A DNA stretch of 17,931 nt from Micavibrio sp. Its GTDB lineage: Bacteria; Pseudomonadota; Alphaproteobacteria; Micavibrionales; Micavibrionaceae. The DNA is taken from the NCBI GenBank assembly GCA_027066695.1, contig JAMONE010000029.1, positions 1-17,931 of the forward strand. The letters are read 5' to 3'. Below are positions 1 through 7,096 of the stretch, in pieces (within the stretch, counting starts at the first letter, position 1; every line of letters starts with the position of its first letter). The notes under the pieces are model-generated. The model was not told the origin of the DNA and did no database searches. It was given only the letters and a program-made list of their open reading frames with translations. A program made the position numbers and the translations under genes.

Positions 1-1017
1 ATTAACAGGTATTTCCACAAATATTTCTATATACATATCGCCGTGTGCGCTAGAGCGTAGCATGCTCATGCCTTTTCCTTTTAAGCGGAATTGTTGGCCT
101 GTTTGCGTTCCTGCGGGGATTTTAACAGTTGCGCGAGTTCCCTTAATTGTTGGAACGTCAATTTCTCCACCAAGGGCGGCGCGTGTTACGGTAATTGGAA
201 CGCGGCAATGCAAGTTTGCGCCGTCACGTTGAAATAGCTTATGTTTCTTTACGTTGAGCATAACGTAAAGATCACCCCTTGGGCCGCCGCGCAATCCTGC
301 TTCACCTTCGCCAGTTAAGCGGATGCGTCTGCCTGCTTCTACGCCTGCGGGGATGTTGACTTTTAAAGTTTTACTTTTACGTACACGCCCAGAGCCAGAG
401 CATTTAGAGCAGGGGTCTTTAATCATTGTGCCTTCGCCGTGACATGTCGGGCATGCGCGTTCAATCGTGAAGAAGCCTTGCTGCTGTCTTACGCGACCCG
501 CGCCGTTACATGTGTCACAATGTTTGGCTGATGTACCTTTTTTCGCGCCAGAGCCAGAGCATTCCTCGCATGAATCATTTACAGGGATTTTGATTTTGGC
601 TTCTTTGCCGTTATATGCTTCTTCAAGGGAAAGATCCATGGTGTATTGCATATCAGAACCACGCGCCGCGCCGCCATTACCGCGCCGCCCGCCGCCGCCC
701 ATGAAATCGCCGAACATGTCTTCGAAGATGTCGGAAAAGCCACCACCGCCCATGCCGCCGCCGGGATGTCGTCCACCGCCGCCCATGCTGCCGTCAAAGG
801 CTGCGTTGCCATACTGATCATATGCCGCGCGTTTTTGCTCATCTTTCAAGATATCATAAGCTTGGTTAATTTTTTTGAATTCGTCTTCAGCTTTTGGATC
901 ATCTTTATTTTGGTCAGGATGAAGCTTCATCGCAAGCTTACGATAGGACTTTTTTATTTCGCTAGCATCCGCAGATCGCTCAACACCAAGGGTTTTGTAA
1001 AAGTCCTCTTGTTCCAT
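1..1017 (-). CDS. dnaJ: Chaperone protein DnaJ (3' end cut by window edge)
   Basis: This is the Hsp40 co-chaperone that delivers unfolded clients to DnaK in the cytoplasm and stimulates its ATPase. The 339 visible residues show a J domain with HPD at 33-35, a Gly/Phe-rich linker at about 74-120 (including GGGMGGGG), and four zinc-binding CxxCxGxG repeats beginning at Cys150, Cys167, Cys189 and Cys203. The first part of the C-terminal client-binding domain follows, and the frame is open to the left edge. Family members are usually about 370-380 residues, so roughly 35-40 residues are missing. The ATG lies one base after the stop of the small J-domain gene, with AAGGAA upstream inside that gene, which suggests translational coupling. 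It is the last visible gene of the grpE-dnaK-dnaJ block. The identification is secure. Confidence 0.97.
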   Translation of the reverse strand, partial: MEQEDFYKTLGVERSADASEIKKSYRKLAMKLHPDQNKDDPKAEDEFKKINQAYDILKDEQKRAAYDQYGNAAFDGSMGGGGRHPGGGMGGGGFSDIFEDMFGDFMGGGGRRGNGGAARGSDMQYTMDLSLEEAYNGKEAKIKIPVNDSCEECSGSGAKKGTSAKHCDTCNGAGRVRQQQGFFTIERACPTCHGEGTMIKDPCSKCSGSGRVRKSKTLKVNIPAGVEAGRRIRLTGEGEAGLRGGPRGDLYVMLNVKKHKLFQRDGANLHCRVPITVTRAALGGEIDVPTIKGTRATVKIPAGTQTGQQFRLKGKGMSMLRSSAHGDMYIEIFVEIPVN

Positions 1018-1018
1018 T

Positions 1019-1429
1019 TTACATGTGTTCCTTGTGGGGTGGTTTTGTCAAATCTATAGGTTTTGATGGTGTAAAAAAATCAATAAAACTATTCCATATA
1101 CCGCTATCATTTGATGCAGATTTATTGTCATTATCGGCTTTTAATTGAACGCCTTTAGGCTGGCCATGTTTCATAAGCAATAGGCGGTTATAGCGCGTGC
1201 GTCCATCTTGTTTTTTAAGAGCCGCATAGGCCTCGTTAATCAAACGAAAGCGCAAAGCAGCTATTTTTTTGTTACCTGGGTTTTTATCAGGATGATAAAT
1301 TTGCGCCAATTCGAGGTAAGATTTCCTTACCTCAGCATCGCAGGATGCGGGGTCAATCTTTAATATGTCATAATACGATTTGTTATTATTATTTGCTTGT
1401 TTAAACATTAGTTCACCATATTCATTCAT
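1019..1429 (-). CDS. Small J-domain-only protein between dnaK and dnaJ
   Basis: This is a 136-residue protein whose only recognisable part is a J domain at about residues 17-85, with the motif HPD at 46-48. It has no Gly/Phe linker, zinc finger or client-binding domain, so it should stimulate DnaK ATPase but probably does not hold clients the way DnaJ does. The last 45 or so residues are polar and then hydrophobic (SFIDFFTP), with no recognised domain. It starts 60 bp after dnaK and ends one base before dnaJ, so it is embedded in the chaperone operon. Met8 (position 1408) is preceded by GGTGAA and may be the true start, because the first ATG has no clear ribosome site. Membership of the J-domain family is clear; its specific role is unknown. 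Confidence 0.85.
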   Translation of the reverse strand: MNEYGELMFKQANNNNKSYYDILKIDPASCDAEVRKSYLELAQIYHPDKNPGNKKIAALRFRLINEAYAALKKQDGRTRYNRLLLMKHGQPKGVQLKADNDNKSASNDSGIWNSFIDFFTPSKPIDLTKPPHKEHM

Positions 1430-1489
1430 TGTAAAAGATACCGAGGCTTTTAAGTAGCATCGATATCTTTATTGTTGGATTATGCGTGA

Positions 1490-3442
1490 TTAAGCTGATT
1501 TTTCTTCACCATCAGATTCTTCTTCGATTTCAAGATCTGTGAAGTCAGCGTCTATTGCATCATCATCATCAGATGTTGGTGCATCATCATCATTACTTGG
1601 ATCTTCAGAAGGAGCTGCGCTTGCTTCGGTTTCTTCTTGCGCTTTTTTATAAGCTATCTCACCGATTTTCATACTGGCTTGTGTAAGAGCATCAGTTTTT
1701 TCTTTGATATCTTCTGCGCTGCCATCTTCAAGGGCGGCCTTAAGATCGCCTATGGCTCTTTCTGCTAGCTCTTTATCTTCCGCAGGCACTTGATCGCCAA
1801 GTTCTTCAATAGAAGTTTGCGTAGCGTGGATCATGGATTCAGCTTGGTTATGAGCTTCGGCAGTTTCACGTTTTTCCTTATCCGCATCCGCATTGCTTTC
1901 CGCGTCTTTTACCATTTGCTCAATATCATCATCAGATAGGCCGCTAGAGGCTTGGATGCGGATTTGTTGCTCTTTGTTTGTTGCTTTGTCTTTTGCAGAA
2001 ACATGAACAATTCCGTTTACATCAATATCGAAAGTAACTTCTACTTGTGGCGCACCGCGCGGAGCAGGGGGAATACCAACAAGGTCGAATTGACCAAGGA
2101 CTTTATTATCCGCAGCCATTTCGCGTTCACCTTGGAAAACACGGATGGTAACAGCGTTTTGATTGTCTTCAGCCGTTGAGAACACCTGAGATTTCTTGGT
2201 TGGAATAGTGGTATTACGATCAATTAGACGTGTAAACACCCCGCCTAAAGTTTCGATACCAAGTGAAAGCGGGGTAACATCGAGGAGTAGAACATCCTTA
2301 ACATCGCCGCGCAGGATTCCGCCCTGAATAGCTGCGCCATTAGCAACAACTTCATCTGGGTTAACGCCTTTATGTGGCTCTTTACCGAAGAAATCTTTAA
2401 CCGTTTCAATAATTTTTGGCATGCGTGTCATACCGCCAACCATTACGATATCATCAATTTCAGAAGGCTTTAGGCCAGCATCTTTAAGAGCCGCTTTTAC
2501 TGGCTTTATTGTTGCTTTAACAAGATCGCTCACAATGCTTTCTAATTTTGCACGAGTAAGGTTGATTTGTAGATGTTTAGGACCAGAAGCATCTGCCGTA
2601 ATGAATGGCAGGTTAACTTCTGTTTGTGTTGTGCTTGAAAGCTCAATCTTTGCCTTTTCCGCCGCTTCTTTTAAGCGTTGAAGCGCAACTGTGTCTTCAC
2701 GTAAATCAACTGTTTGTTCCTTTTTGAACTCATCAGCTAGATAATCAATGATACGCGCGTCAAAGTCTTCACCGCCGAGGAATGTGTCACCATTTGTTGA
2801 TTTAACCTCGAATACGCCGTCGCCGACCTCTAGGATGGACACATCAAATGTACCGCCACCAAGGTCATAAACAACGATTGTGCCAGATGTTTTTTTATCA
2901 AGGCCATATGCCAGAGCTGCTGCGGTTGGCTCGTTAATTATGCGCTCTACTTCAAGGCCTGCAATTTTACCAGCATCTTTTGTCGCTTGACGCTGTGCAT
3001 CGTTGAAATATGCTGGAACAGTGATGACTGCTTTTGTAACTGTTTCCCCAAGGAAGCTTTCAGCTGTTTCTTTCATTTTTTGCAATACCATAGCAGAAAT
3101 TTGTGATGGAGCGTATTTCTCGCCATCAACCTCAACACAGGCATCGCCATTATCACCTTTTACGATTTTAAATGGTGCTTTTTTTGCCATGTCTTGCACT
3201 TGTGGATCATCAAATGGACGACCTATAAGACGCTTGATCGCAGAAAGTGTGTTATGCGGGTTTGTTACGGCTTGACGCTTTGCTGGCTGTCCTGCCAAAC
3301 GCTCTCCGTCTTTAGTGAATGCAATCATTGACGGGGTTGTGCGTGAACCTTCTGCGTTTTCGATAACGCGTGGCTCATCCCCATCCATGACAGAAACACA
3401 TGAATTTGTAGTACCTAGATCTATTCCGATTATTTTGCTCAT
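1490..3442 (-). CDS. dnaK: Chaperone protein DnaK (Hsp70)
   Basis: This is the ATP-driven Hsp70 chaperone that binds and releases hydrophobic peptide segments in the cytoplasm, working with DnaJ and GrpE encoded beside it. The 650 residues begin with the nucleotide-binding signature IGIDLGTTNSCV. They continue with the phosphate-binding VYDLGGGTFDVSIL near residue 190, VMVGGMTRMP near 340, the interdomain linker VLLLDVTPLSLG near 390, a beta substrate-binding domain and a helical lid. The length is usual (about 630-650). The tail after the lid is unusually acidic, with NDDD and SDDDD runs, and carries only a divergent form of the common DAEFEEV-type C-terminal motif (DADFTDLEIEEE) followed by about a dozen extra residues. 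It starts 146 bp after grpE and probably has its own promoter in that gap. The identification is secure. Confidence 0.98.
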   Translation of the reverse strand: MSKIIGIDLGTTNSCVSVMDGDEPRVIENAEGSRTTPSMIAFTKDGERLAGQPAKRQAVTNPHNTLSAIKRLIGRPFDDPQVQDMAKKAPFKIVKGDNGDACVEVDGEKYAPSQISAMVLQKMKETAESFLGETVTKAVITVPAYFNDAQRQATKDAGKIAGLEVERIINEPTAAALAYGLDKKTSGTIVVYDLGGGTFDVSILEVGDGVFEVKSTNGDTFLGGEDFDARIIDYLADEFKKEQTVDLREDTVALQRLKEAAEKAKIELSSTTQTEVNLPFITADASGPKHLQINLTRAKLESIVSDLVKATIKPVKAALKDAGLKPSEIDDIVMVGGMTRMPKIIETVKDFFGKEPHKGVNPDEVVANGAAIQGGILRGDVKDVLLLDVTPLSLGIETLGGVFTRLIDRNTTIPTKKSQVFSTAEDNQNAVTIRVFQGEREMAADNKVLGQFDLVGIPPAPRGAPQVEVTFDIDVNGIVHVSAKDKATNKEQQIRIQASSGLSDDDIEQMVKDAESNADADKEKRETAEAHNQAESMIHATQTSIEELGDQVPAEDKELAERAIGDLKAALEDGSAEDIKEKTDALTQASMKIGEIAYKKAQEETEASAAPSEDPSNDDDAPTSDDDDAIDADFTDLEIEEESDGEEKSA

Positions 3443-3480
3443 TTTATAGCCTCTTTCGTTGTGGCGAATATATCAAGCAG

Positions 3481-3513
3481 CCCACATATGTAGCACCACT
3501 TTTGATTCCCAAG
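3481..3513 (-). promoter_or_regulatory. Candidate heat-shock (sigma-32-like) promoter for dnaK
   Basis: On the minus strand CTTGGG (3513-3508) is followed after 14 bases by CTACATATGTGG, ending about 40 bp before the dnaK ATG. The CTTG element and its spacing resemble alphaproteobacterial RpoH promoters (CTTG in the -35 box, C-rich or AT-rich -10). A separate sigma-70-like -10 box, TATACT (3538-3533), lies further upstream without a good -35. No CIRCE inverted repeat is present in this gap. The assignment rests on pattern only. Confidence 0.35.
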
Positions 3514-3588
3514 GTTTAAATTTATGGAAGAGAGTATAGCAAGGCATAATAATAAAAGCTAGCTTTTCTATTGCTAATTTTTATTTTT

Positions 3589-4284
3589 TTAGGCTTGTGT
3601 GTCGATAGTGTGACCAGGTTCTGATGGTGGTGTTTCAGTGGGGGGTGCGCCTTCATTTTTAGAAATACCAACGCGGGCAGGGCGGAGCAGACGTCCGTTT
3701 AAAGTATATCCTGATTCTATAATTTGAATGATTGTGCCAGCTGGTTTGTCAGGCATGGGAGCTTCGAACATGACTTCATGGAAATTAGGATCAAATCGCT
3801 CACCCATTGGCTCGGTTTTTTTTATGCCGTTTTTATCGAAGCTTCTTAGTAGTTCGCGCTCGGTGGCTTCTATGCCGTTGATAAGGCTTTTAAATTGTGG
3901 TTGCTGCTCTATCAATTCGGCTGGAGTGGCATCTAAAGCGCGGCGTAGATTATCGGCAACGCTCAATAAGTCGCGTGAGAATTTGGATACTGCATATTTA
4001 GATGCATCTTCACGCTCTTTTAAGGCACGTTTGCGGCCATTTTCAGCTTCGGCAACAGCGCGTAGCATGTGATCTTTTGTTGTTGCTAATGCTTCTTCTA
4101 ACGCTGCTATTCGTGCATCTTTTTCACAAGGAACAGGTGTGTTAGCTTTTGGTTCTTCAATGATGGGGTCTATATCATCTGAAAATGAAGCATAGTCAAT
4201 ATTTTCATTCTCTAAGCCATCATTTTCTGACGAAGGAGTATTTGCTTGCCCATCATTGGAGGTGGCATTTTGTTCGTTAGACAT
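3589..4284 (-). CDS. grpE: Nucleotide exchange factor GrpE
   Basis: GrpE is the cytoplasmic dimeric factor that releases ADP and substrate from DnaK. The 231 residues comprise an acidic, low-complexity N-terminus of about 50 residues and a long charged helix at about 55-110 (ARIAALEEALATTKDHMLRA) for the dimer coiled coil. A C-terminal beta domain carries the family signature around GERFDPNFHEVM, GTIIQIIESGYTLNGRLLRP and ARVGISK. Members are usually about 190-220 residues; the excess is in the N-terminal tail and a Pro/Thr/Glu-rich C-terminal tail. It lies 23 bp after an unrelated exported-protein gene and upstream of dnaK. In many alphaproteobacteria the preceding gene is hrcA, which is absent here. 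Confidence 0.96.
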   Translation of the reverse strand: MSNEQNATSNDGQANTPSSENDGLENENIDYASFSDDIDPIIEEPKANTPVPCEKDARIAALEEALATTKDHMLRAVAEAENGRKRALKEREDASKYAVSKFSRDLLSVADNLRRALDATPAELIEQQPQFKSLINGIEATERELLRSFDKNGIKKTEPMGERFDPNFHEVMFEAPMPDKPAGTIIQIIESGYTLNGRLLRPARVGISKNEGAPPTETPPSEPGHTIDTQA

Positions 4285-4307
4285 TTTGTGAAATCCTTAA
4301 AGTAAAC

Positions 4308-5219
4308 TTATTCTTCGTCTTCGTAACTATAATCATCTTCCGCGCCTGCTTTTATTACAACTTTACCAGGAAGCGTGGCATATATAGCTAAATCATAAGG
4401 CTCTTCTTTTGCTCCATTTGCGTCATACACAGTCCTTGTTGGCGCTATATTGCCAATGGTTATATTTTCACCAATTGATGATAATTTATCAATAATTTCT
4501 CCGCTAGGATCAGTAAAAAAAGCATAGCTGTTTGCATTATAAGGAAGCTCAAAACCCTTGAATTTATCTTCCATATGAATAAGTCCTTGAGCCTCTCCAA
4601 ATTCTTTAATAAGAGCTTGAACATCTTGACCAAGTTTTGCATTCGGAACATGAAGTATTATGGCATTTTTAGGGAAGAACCAAAAAGTTTTCATGAATGT
4701 GCTTATAGGACTTTTCACTGATAGTACAAATTTTTCCTTAGATACTTCTATGTCGGAAGTTAGGAAGTCGCCATATGATGCGCTTTTTAATTTAATATGC
4801 TTGATCTTTTTTTTGATAAGCTCATCACGGTTTAGCTCTACATCAATAATAGAGCGGTTATTTTTGATTTCGCAGTCATGCAAGCTATAACGTGGCTCCA
4901 TATCATCAAGCATAATTTCAGGGTCTGAAACAGTTAGCTTAATAGTGCCAAGCATTTCTTTTGTTTCAATATAGCTTTCACTCATACTCGCGCAGCCTGA
5001 AACTTCGCCGTATGATGCAAGGCGTAGTGTAAAATCTGATTCGGATATTTGGGGGTTGTTAAATATTTCTATGGTGTAGAAGCTACGTGGAAAGAGGCTG
5101 GTTGAGTCCTCCATTATTATTACTGTTTGGGTGTTTCCATCATACCCAGCTTGCGCAGTAGAGGGGATTACCGCTAATATTGCAAGAAATAAGAAAGAGG
5201 AGAAAAGTTTTTTTATCAT
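4308..5219 (-). CDS. Exported protein of unknown function occupying the hrcA position
   Basis: I do not recognise a family. The preferred start is the ATG at 5219, because it gives a clean signal peptide (MIKKLFSSFLFLAILAVIPS, likely cleavage after TAQA) and 303 residues; the open frame extends upstream to 5282 but with non-signal sequence. The mature part is predicted to be beta-rich and has two cysteines (76 and 116) that could form a periplasmic disulfide. The segments around residues 64-71 (TLRLASYG) and 143-150 (KLKSASYG) resemble each other, which may reflect two related beta domains. The C-terminus is acidic (DDYSYEDEE). It sits 23 bp upstream of grpE and divergent from rph, so it may be co-transcribed with grpE. 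No DNA-binding or HrcA features are visible. A periplasmic or outer-envelope role is inferred only from the signal peptide. Confidence 0.75.
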   Translation of the reverse strand: MIKKLFSSFLFLAILAVIPSTAQAGYDGNTQTVIIMEDSTSLFPRSFYTIEIFNNPQISESDFTLRLASYGEVSGCASMSESYIETKEMLGTIKLTVSDPEIMLDDMEPRYSLHDCEIKNNRSIIDVELNRDELIKKKIKHIKLKSASYGDFLTSDIEVSKEKFVLSVKSPISTFMKTFWFFPKNAIILHVPNAKLGQDVQALIKEFGEAQGLIHMEDKFKGFELPYNANSYAFFTDPSGEIIDKLSSIGENITIGNIAPTRTVYDANGAKEEPYDLAIYATLPGKVVIKAGAEDDYSYEDEE

Positions 5220-5290
5220 AATATTTAAATCCAAATAACACAATTGAGCAATAACTTTACAGTGGAAAATCATATTACGCAAAGCATATC

Positions 5291-5318
5291 TTGCAAAATT
5301 AATAATCGGGGCTATAAA
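5291..5318 (+). promoter_or_regulatory. Probable sigma-70-type promoter for rph
   Basis: TTGCAA (5291-5296) and TATAAA (5313-5318) are separated by 16 bases and lie about 35 bp before the rph start. An AAGGG ribosome site at 5338-5342 sits 9 bases before the ATG. This is in the intergenic space divergent from the exported-protein gene. Confidence 0.5.
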
Positions 5319-5351
5319 AATGTATCAACAAATATATAAGGGCATAATATA

Positions 5352-6071
5352 ATGACACGACCATCCAATCGCAAAGCAGATGAATTAAGAGCAGTAGAGA
5401 TAATTCCAAATTTTTCAAAATATGCGGAAGGCTCTTGCTTGATCAAGTTTGGAGATACGCATGTTTTATGCACAGCTAGTGTTGAGTCGAAAGTTCCAGG
5501 CTGGATGAAAAATACTGGTAAGGGCTGGGTTACGGCGGAGTATGGTATGCTCCCGCGTTCTACTCATTCACGTATGGATCGCGAAGCTGCGCGTGGCAAG
5601 CAATCAGGGCGCACGCAAGAGATCCAGCGTTTAATAGGCCGCGCTTTGCGTAGCGTTGTTGATATGAAAAAACTTGGTGAACGTCAGATCAGGGTTGATT
5701 GTGATGTTATTCAAGCCGATGGCGGTACGCGCACGGCCGCTATTACTGGCGGGTTTGTTGCTATGCATTTGGCGATGCAGCATTTGGTTAATATCGGCGC
5801 ACTGGATGAAATCCCTGTTAGCGACAGCGTTAGCGCTATATCGTGCGGTGTTTATAAGGGGCTTCCTGTGCTTGATCTTGATTATGATGAGGATTCGAAC
5901 GCCGATACGGATGCTAATTTTGTGATTACAGGCAGTGGCGGGATTTGTGAAATCCAAGGCACTGCCGAAAAAGAGCCATTTTCCGAGGATGAGTTCCTAC
6001 AGCTTTTATCTTTGGCAAAGGCTGGGTGCGCGGATCTTACAAAGCTGCAAAACGATGTTTTGGGGCTATAA
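5352..6071 (+). CDS. rph: Ribonuclease PH
   Basis: RNase PH is a phosphorolytic 3'-5' exoribonuclease that trims the 3' end of tRNA precursors, using phosphate and releasing nucleoside diphosphates; it acts as a hexameric ring. The 239 residues match the family's usual length. Visible signatures include RPSNRKADELR at the N-terminus, AEYGMLPRSTHSR at 62-74, the phosphate-binding SGRTQEIQRLIGRALR at 85-100, and the active-site segment DVIQADGGTRTAAITG at 118-133. The start is supported by AAGGG upstream and by the conserved N-terminal Arg-rich segment. It is followed by a palindromic repeat and then rdgB, a common rph-rdgB pairing in alphaproteobacteria. Confidence 0.97.
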   Translation: MTRPSNRKADELRAVEIIPNFSKYAEGSCLIKFGDTHVLCTASVESKVPGWMKNTGKGWVTAEYGMLPRSTHSRMDREAARGKQSGRTQEIQRLIGRALRSVVDMKKLGERQIRVDCDVIQADGGTRTAAITGGFVAMHLAMQHLVNIGALDEIPVSDSVSAISCGVYKGLPVLDLDYDEDSNADTDANFVITGSGGICEIQGTAEKEPFSEDEFLQLLSLAKAGCADLTKLQNDVLGL

Positions 6072-6082
6072 ATTTAACATTA

Positions 6083-6149
6083 TGTCATCTCGAACACGAA
6101 GTGGAGAGATCTGTGGTATTTAGATTTCTCACATTCGTTCTAAATGACA
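6083..6149. repeat. Degenerate REP/MITE-like palindrome between rph and rdgB
   Basis: The arms TGTCATCTCGAAC...GAGATCT (left, from 6083) and AGATTTCTCAC...AAATGACA (right, to 6149) form an imperfect inverted repeat of about 28-30 bases per arm around a short AT-rich centre. The TGTCAT...ATGACA ends with CGAA/TTCG cores resemble dispersed intergenic palindromes found in many bacterial genomes (from memory, not searched). It begins 11 bases after the rph stop and ends just before the AAGGAGGG ribosome site of rdgB, so the transcript would fold into a long hairpin between the two coding regions. Only one copy was noticed in the window. Confidence 0.6.
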
Positions 6150-6169
6150 CCGAAGGAGGGCTATAAATT

Positions 6170-6763
6170 ATGCGTAAATTTAAAGACTGTGAGCTTGTTA
6201 TAGCCACGCATAACCAAGGCAAGGCGCGTGAGATATCCGCGCTGTTATCGCCTTATGTGCCGAAGTTTTATACAGCAGGGGAGCTTGATTTGCCAGAGCC
6301 AGAGGAGACGGGCGCGAGCTTTGTAGAAAATGCGGTTTTGAAGGCGCGGGCAGCGGCGCAGGCTAGTGGCAAGGTGTCACTCGCCGATGATAGCGGGCTG
6401 GCGGTTAATGCTTTGGGCGGTGATCCCGGGATTTATTCCGCGCGTTGGGGCGGTGAGGACAAAGACTTTAACGTGGCTATGCAAAAAATTCACGATGCGC
6501 TTGGCGATAATGAGGATAGGAGTGCGCATTTTGTTTGTGTGCTGGCTCTTGCTTGGCCTGATGGTCATGCGGAAGTCTTTGAGGGATTCGTTCATGGCAA
6601 TATAGTGTGGCCAAAGCGCGGGGCTCAGGGTTTTGGTTATGATCCGATATTTCAGGCGAATGGCTATGACATTACTTTTGGCGAGATGCAGCCGAGCGAT
6701 AAACACGCCATTTCCCACCGCGCGAATGCGTTTAAACTGCTTGTCAAAAATTGCTTAAGGTAA
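6170..6763 (+). CDS. rdgB: XTP/dITP diphosphatase (non-canonical purine NTP pyrophosphatase)
   Basis: This Ham1/RdgB-type enzyme hydrolyses dITP, XTP and ITP to monophosphates and so keeps deaminated purines out of DNA and RNA. The 197 residues are of typical length. Motifs visible are the nucleotide-binding IATHNQGKAREI (11-22), ADDSGL with the catalytic Asp (72-77), the following GGDPGIYSARWGG (83-95), GFGYDPIF (154-161) and the terminal SHRANAF (182-188). An exceptionally strong ribosome site, AAGGAGGG at 6153-6160, precedes the ATG and decides the start. It probably shares the rph transcript, with the palindromic repeat between them. Confidence 0.97.
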   Translation: MRKFKDCELVIATHNQGKAREISALLSPYVPKFYTAGELDLPEPEETGASFVENAVLKARAAAQASGKVSLADDSGLAVNALGGDPGIYSARWGGEDKDFNVAMQKIHDALGDNEDRSAHFVCVLALAWPDGHAEVFEGFVHGNIVWPKRGAQGFGYDPIFQANGYDITFGEMQPSDKHAISHRANAFKLLVKNCLR

Positions 6764-6774
6764 ATAGTTTTTTC

Positions 6775-6804
6775 TTGACTTATTGGCATGTAAAACGCTA
6801 ACAT
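6775..6804 (+). promoter_or_regulatory. Probable sigma-70-type promoter for the small Ala-rich protein (and perhaps hemW)
   Basis: TTGACT (6775-6780) and TAACAT (6799-6804) are separated by 18 bases, immediately after the rdgB stop. The likely transcript start near 6811 is about 30 bases before the preferred start at 6842. Confidence 0.5.
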
Positions 6805-6841
6805 ATTAACATAGTTTAAAAAAATGAAAAGGGTTGTTCTA

Positions 6842-7084
6842 ATGAGTGATGAAAATAGATATGATGGTGATATGACACGGGATCCTGCGGTTAGGATAAC
6901 TGCTGTTGCTGTTCTTTCTGCGGCTGCAATTGCGACGGGCGCAGTCGTTGCGACTGGATTGGATGATGATAATGTAGCTCCTGCGTTTGAAAGTGCCGCA
7001 GTTACTCAGCCTTTACGTAGTGCGCCAGAAACTCCTGTGCTTAAAGCAAAGAGTGTTAGTAGTGCGCCAGATATTGGTTTATAA
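6842..7084 (+). CDS. Small Ala-rich single-pass membrane or exported protein
   Basis: This 80-residue protein has no recognised family. A polar N-terminus (MSDENRYDGDMTRDPAVR) is followed by one hydrophobic Ala-rich segment at about 19-39 (ITAVAVLSAAAIATGAVVAT). A polar Ser/Ala/Pro-rich tail follows, containing SAPETPVLKAK and SAPDIGL. This looks like an N-terminally anchored inner-membrane protein with its tail in the periplasm, though an uncleaved signal is also possible. The frame is open from an earlier ATG at 6824, but the start at 6842 is preferred because AAAAGGG stands 9 bases upstream while the earlier ATG has no ribosome site. It has its own promoter candidate and ends 12 bases before hemW. 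The existence of the gene is likely but not certain. Confidence 0.6.
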   Translation: MSDENRYDGDMTRDPAVRITAVAVLSAAAIATGAVVATGLDDDNVAPAFESAAVTQPLRSAPETPVLKAKSVSSAPDIGL

Positions 7085-7096
7085 TAAATTTAAATT

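Noticed and set aside
646..1059. 137-codon plus-strand reading frame opposite dnaJ
   Set aside because: It lies antisense to the J domain and Gly-rich region of dnaJ, has biased Ala/Thr composition typical of an antisense frame, and matches no family.
3554..3567. Palindrome AAAAGCTAGCTTTT downstream of grpE as a terminator
   Set aside because: The stem is only five mostly A/T pairs with a 4-base loop and no uninterrupted T run follows on the minus strand; the stability would be too low to call a terminator.
4308..5282. Possibility that the gene upstream of grpE is a divergent hrcA
   Set aside because: It begins with a signal peptide and has no winged-helix or HrcA-type motif, so it is a different protein.
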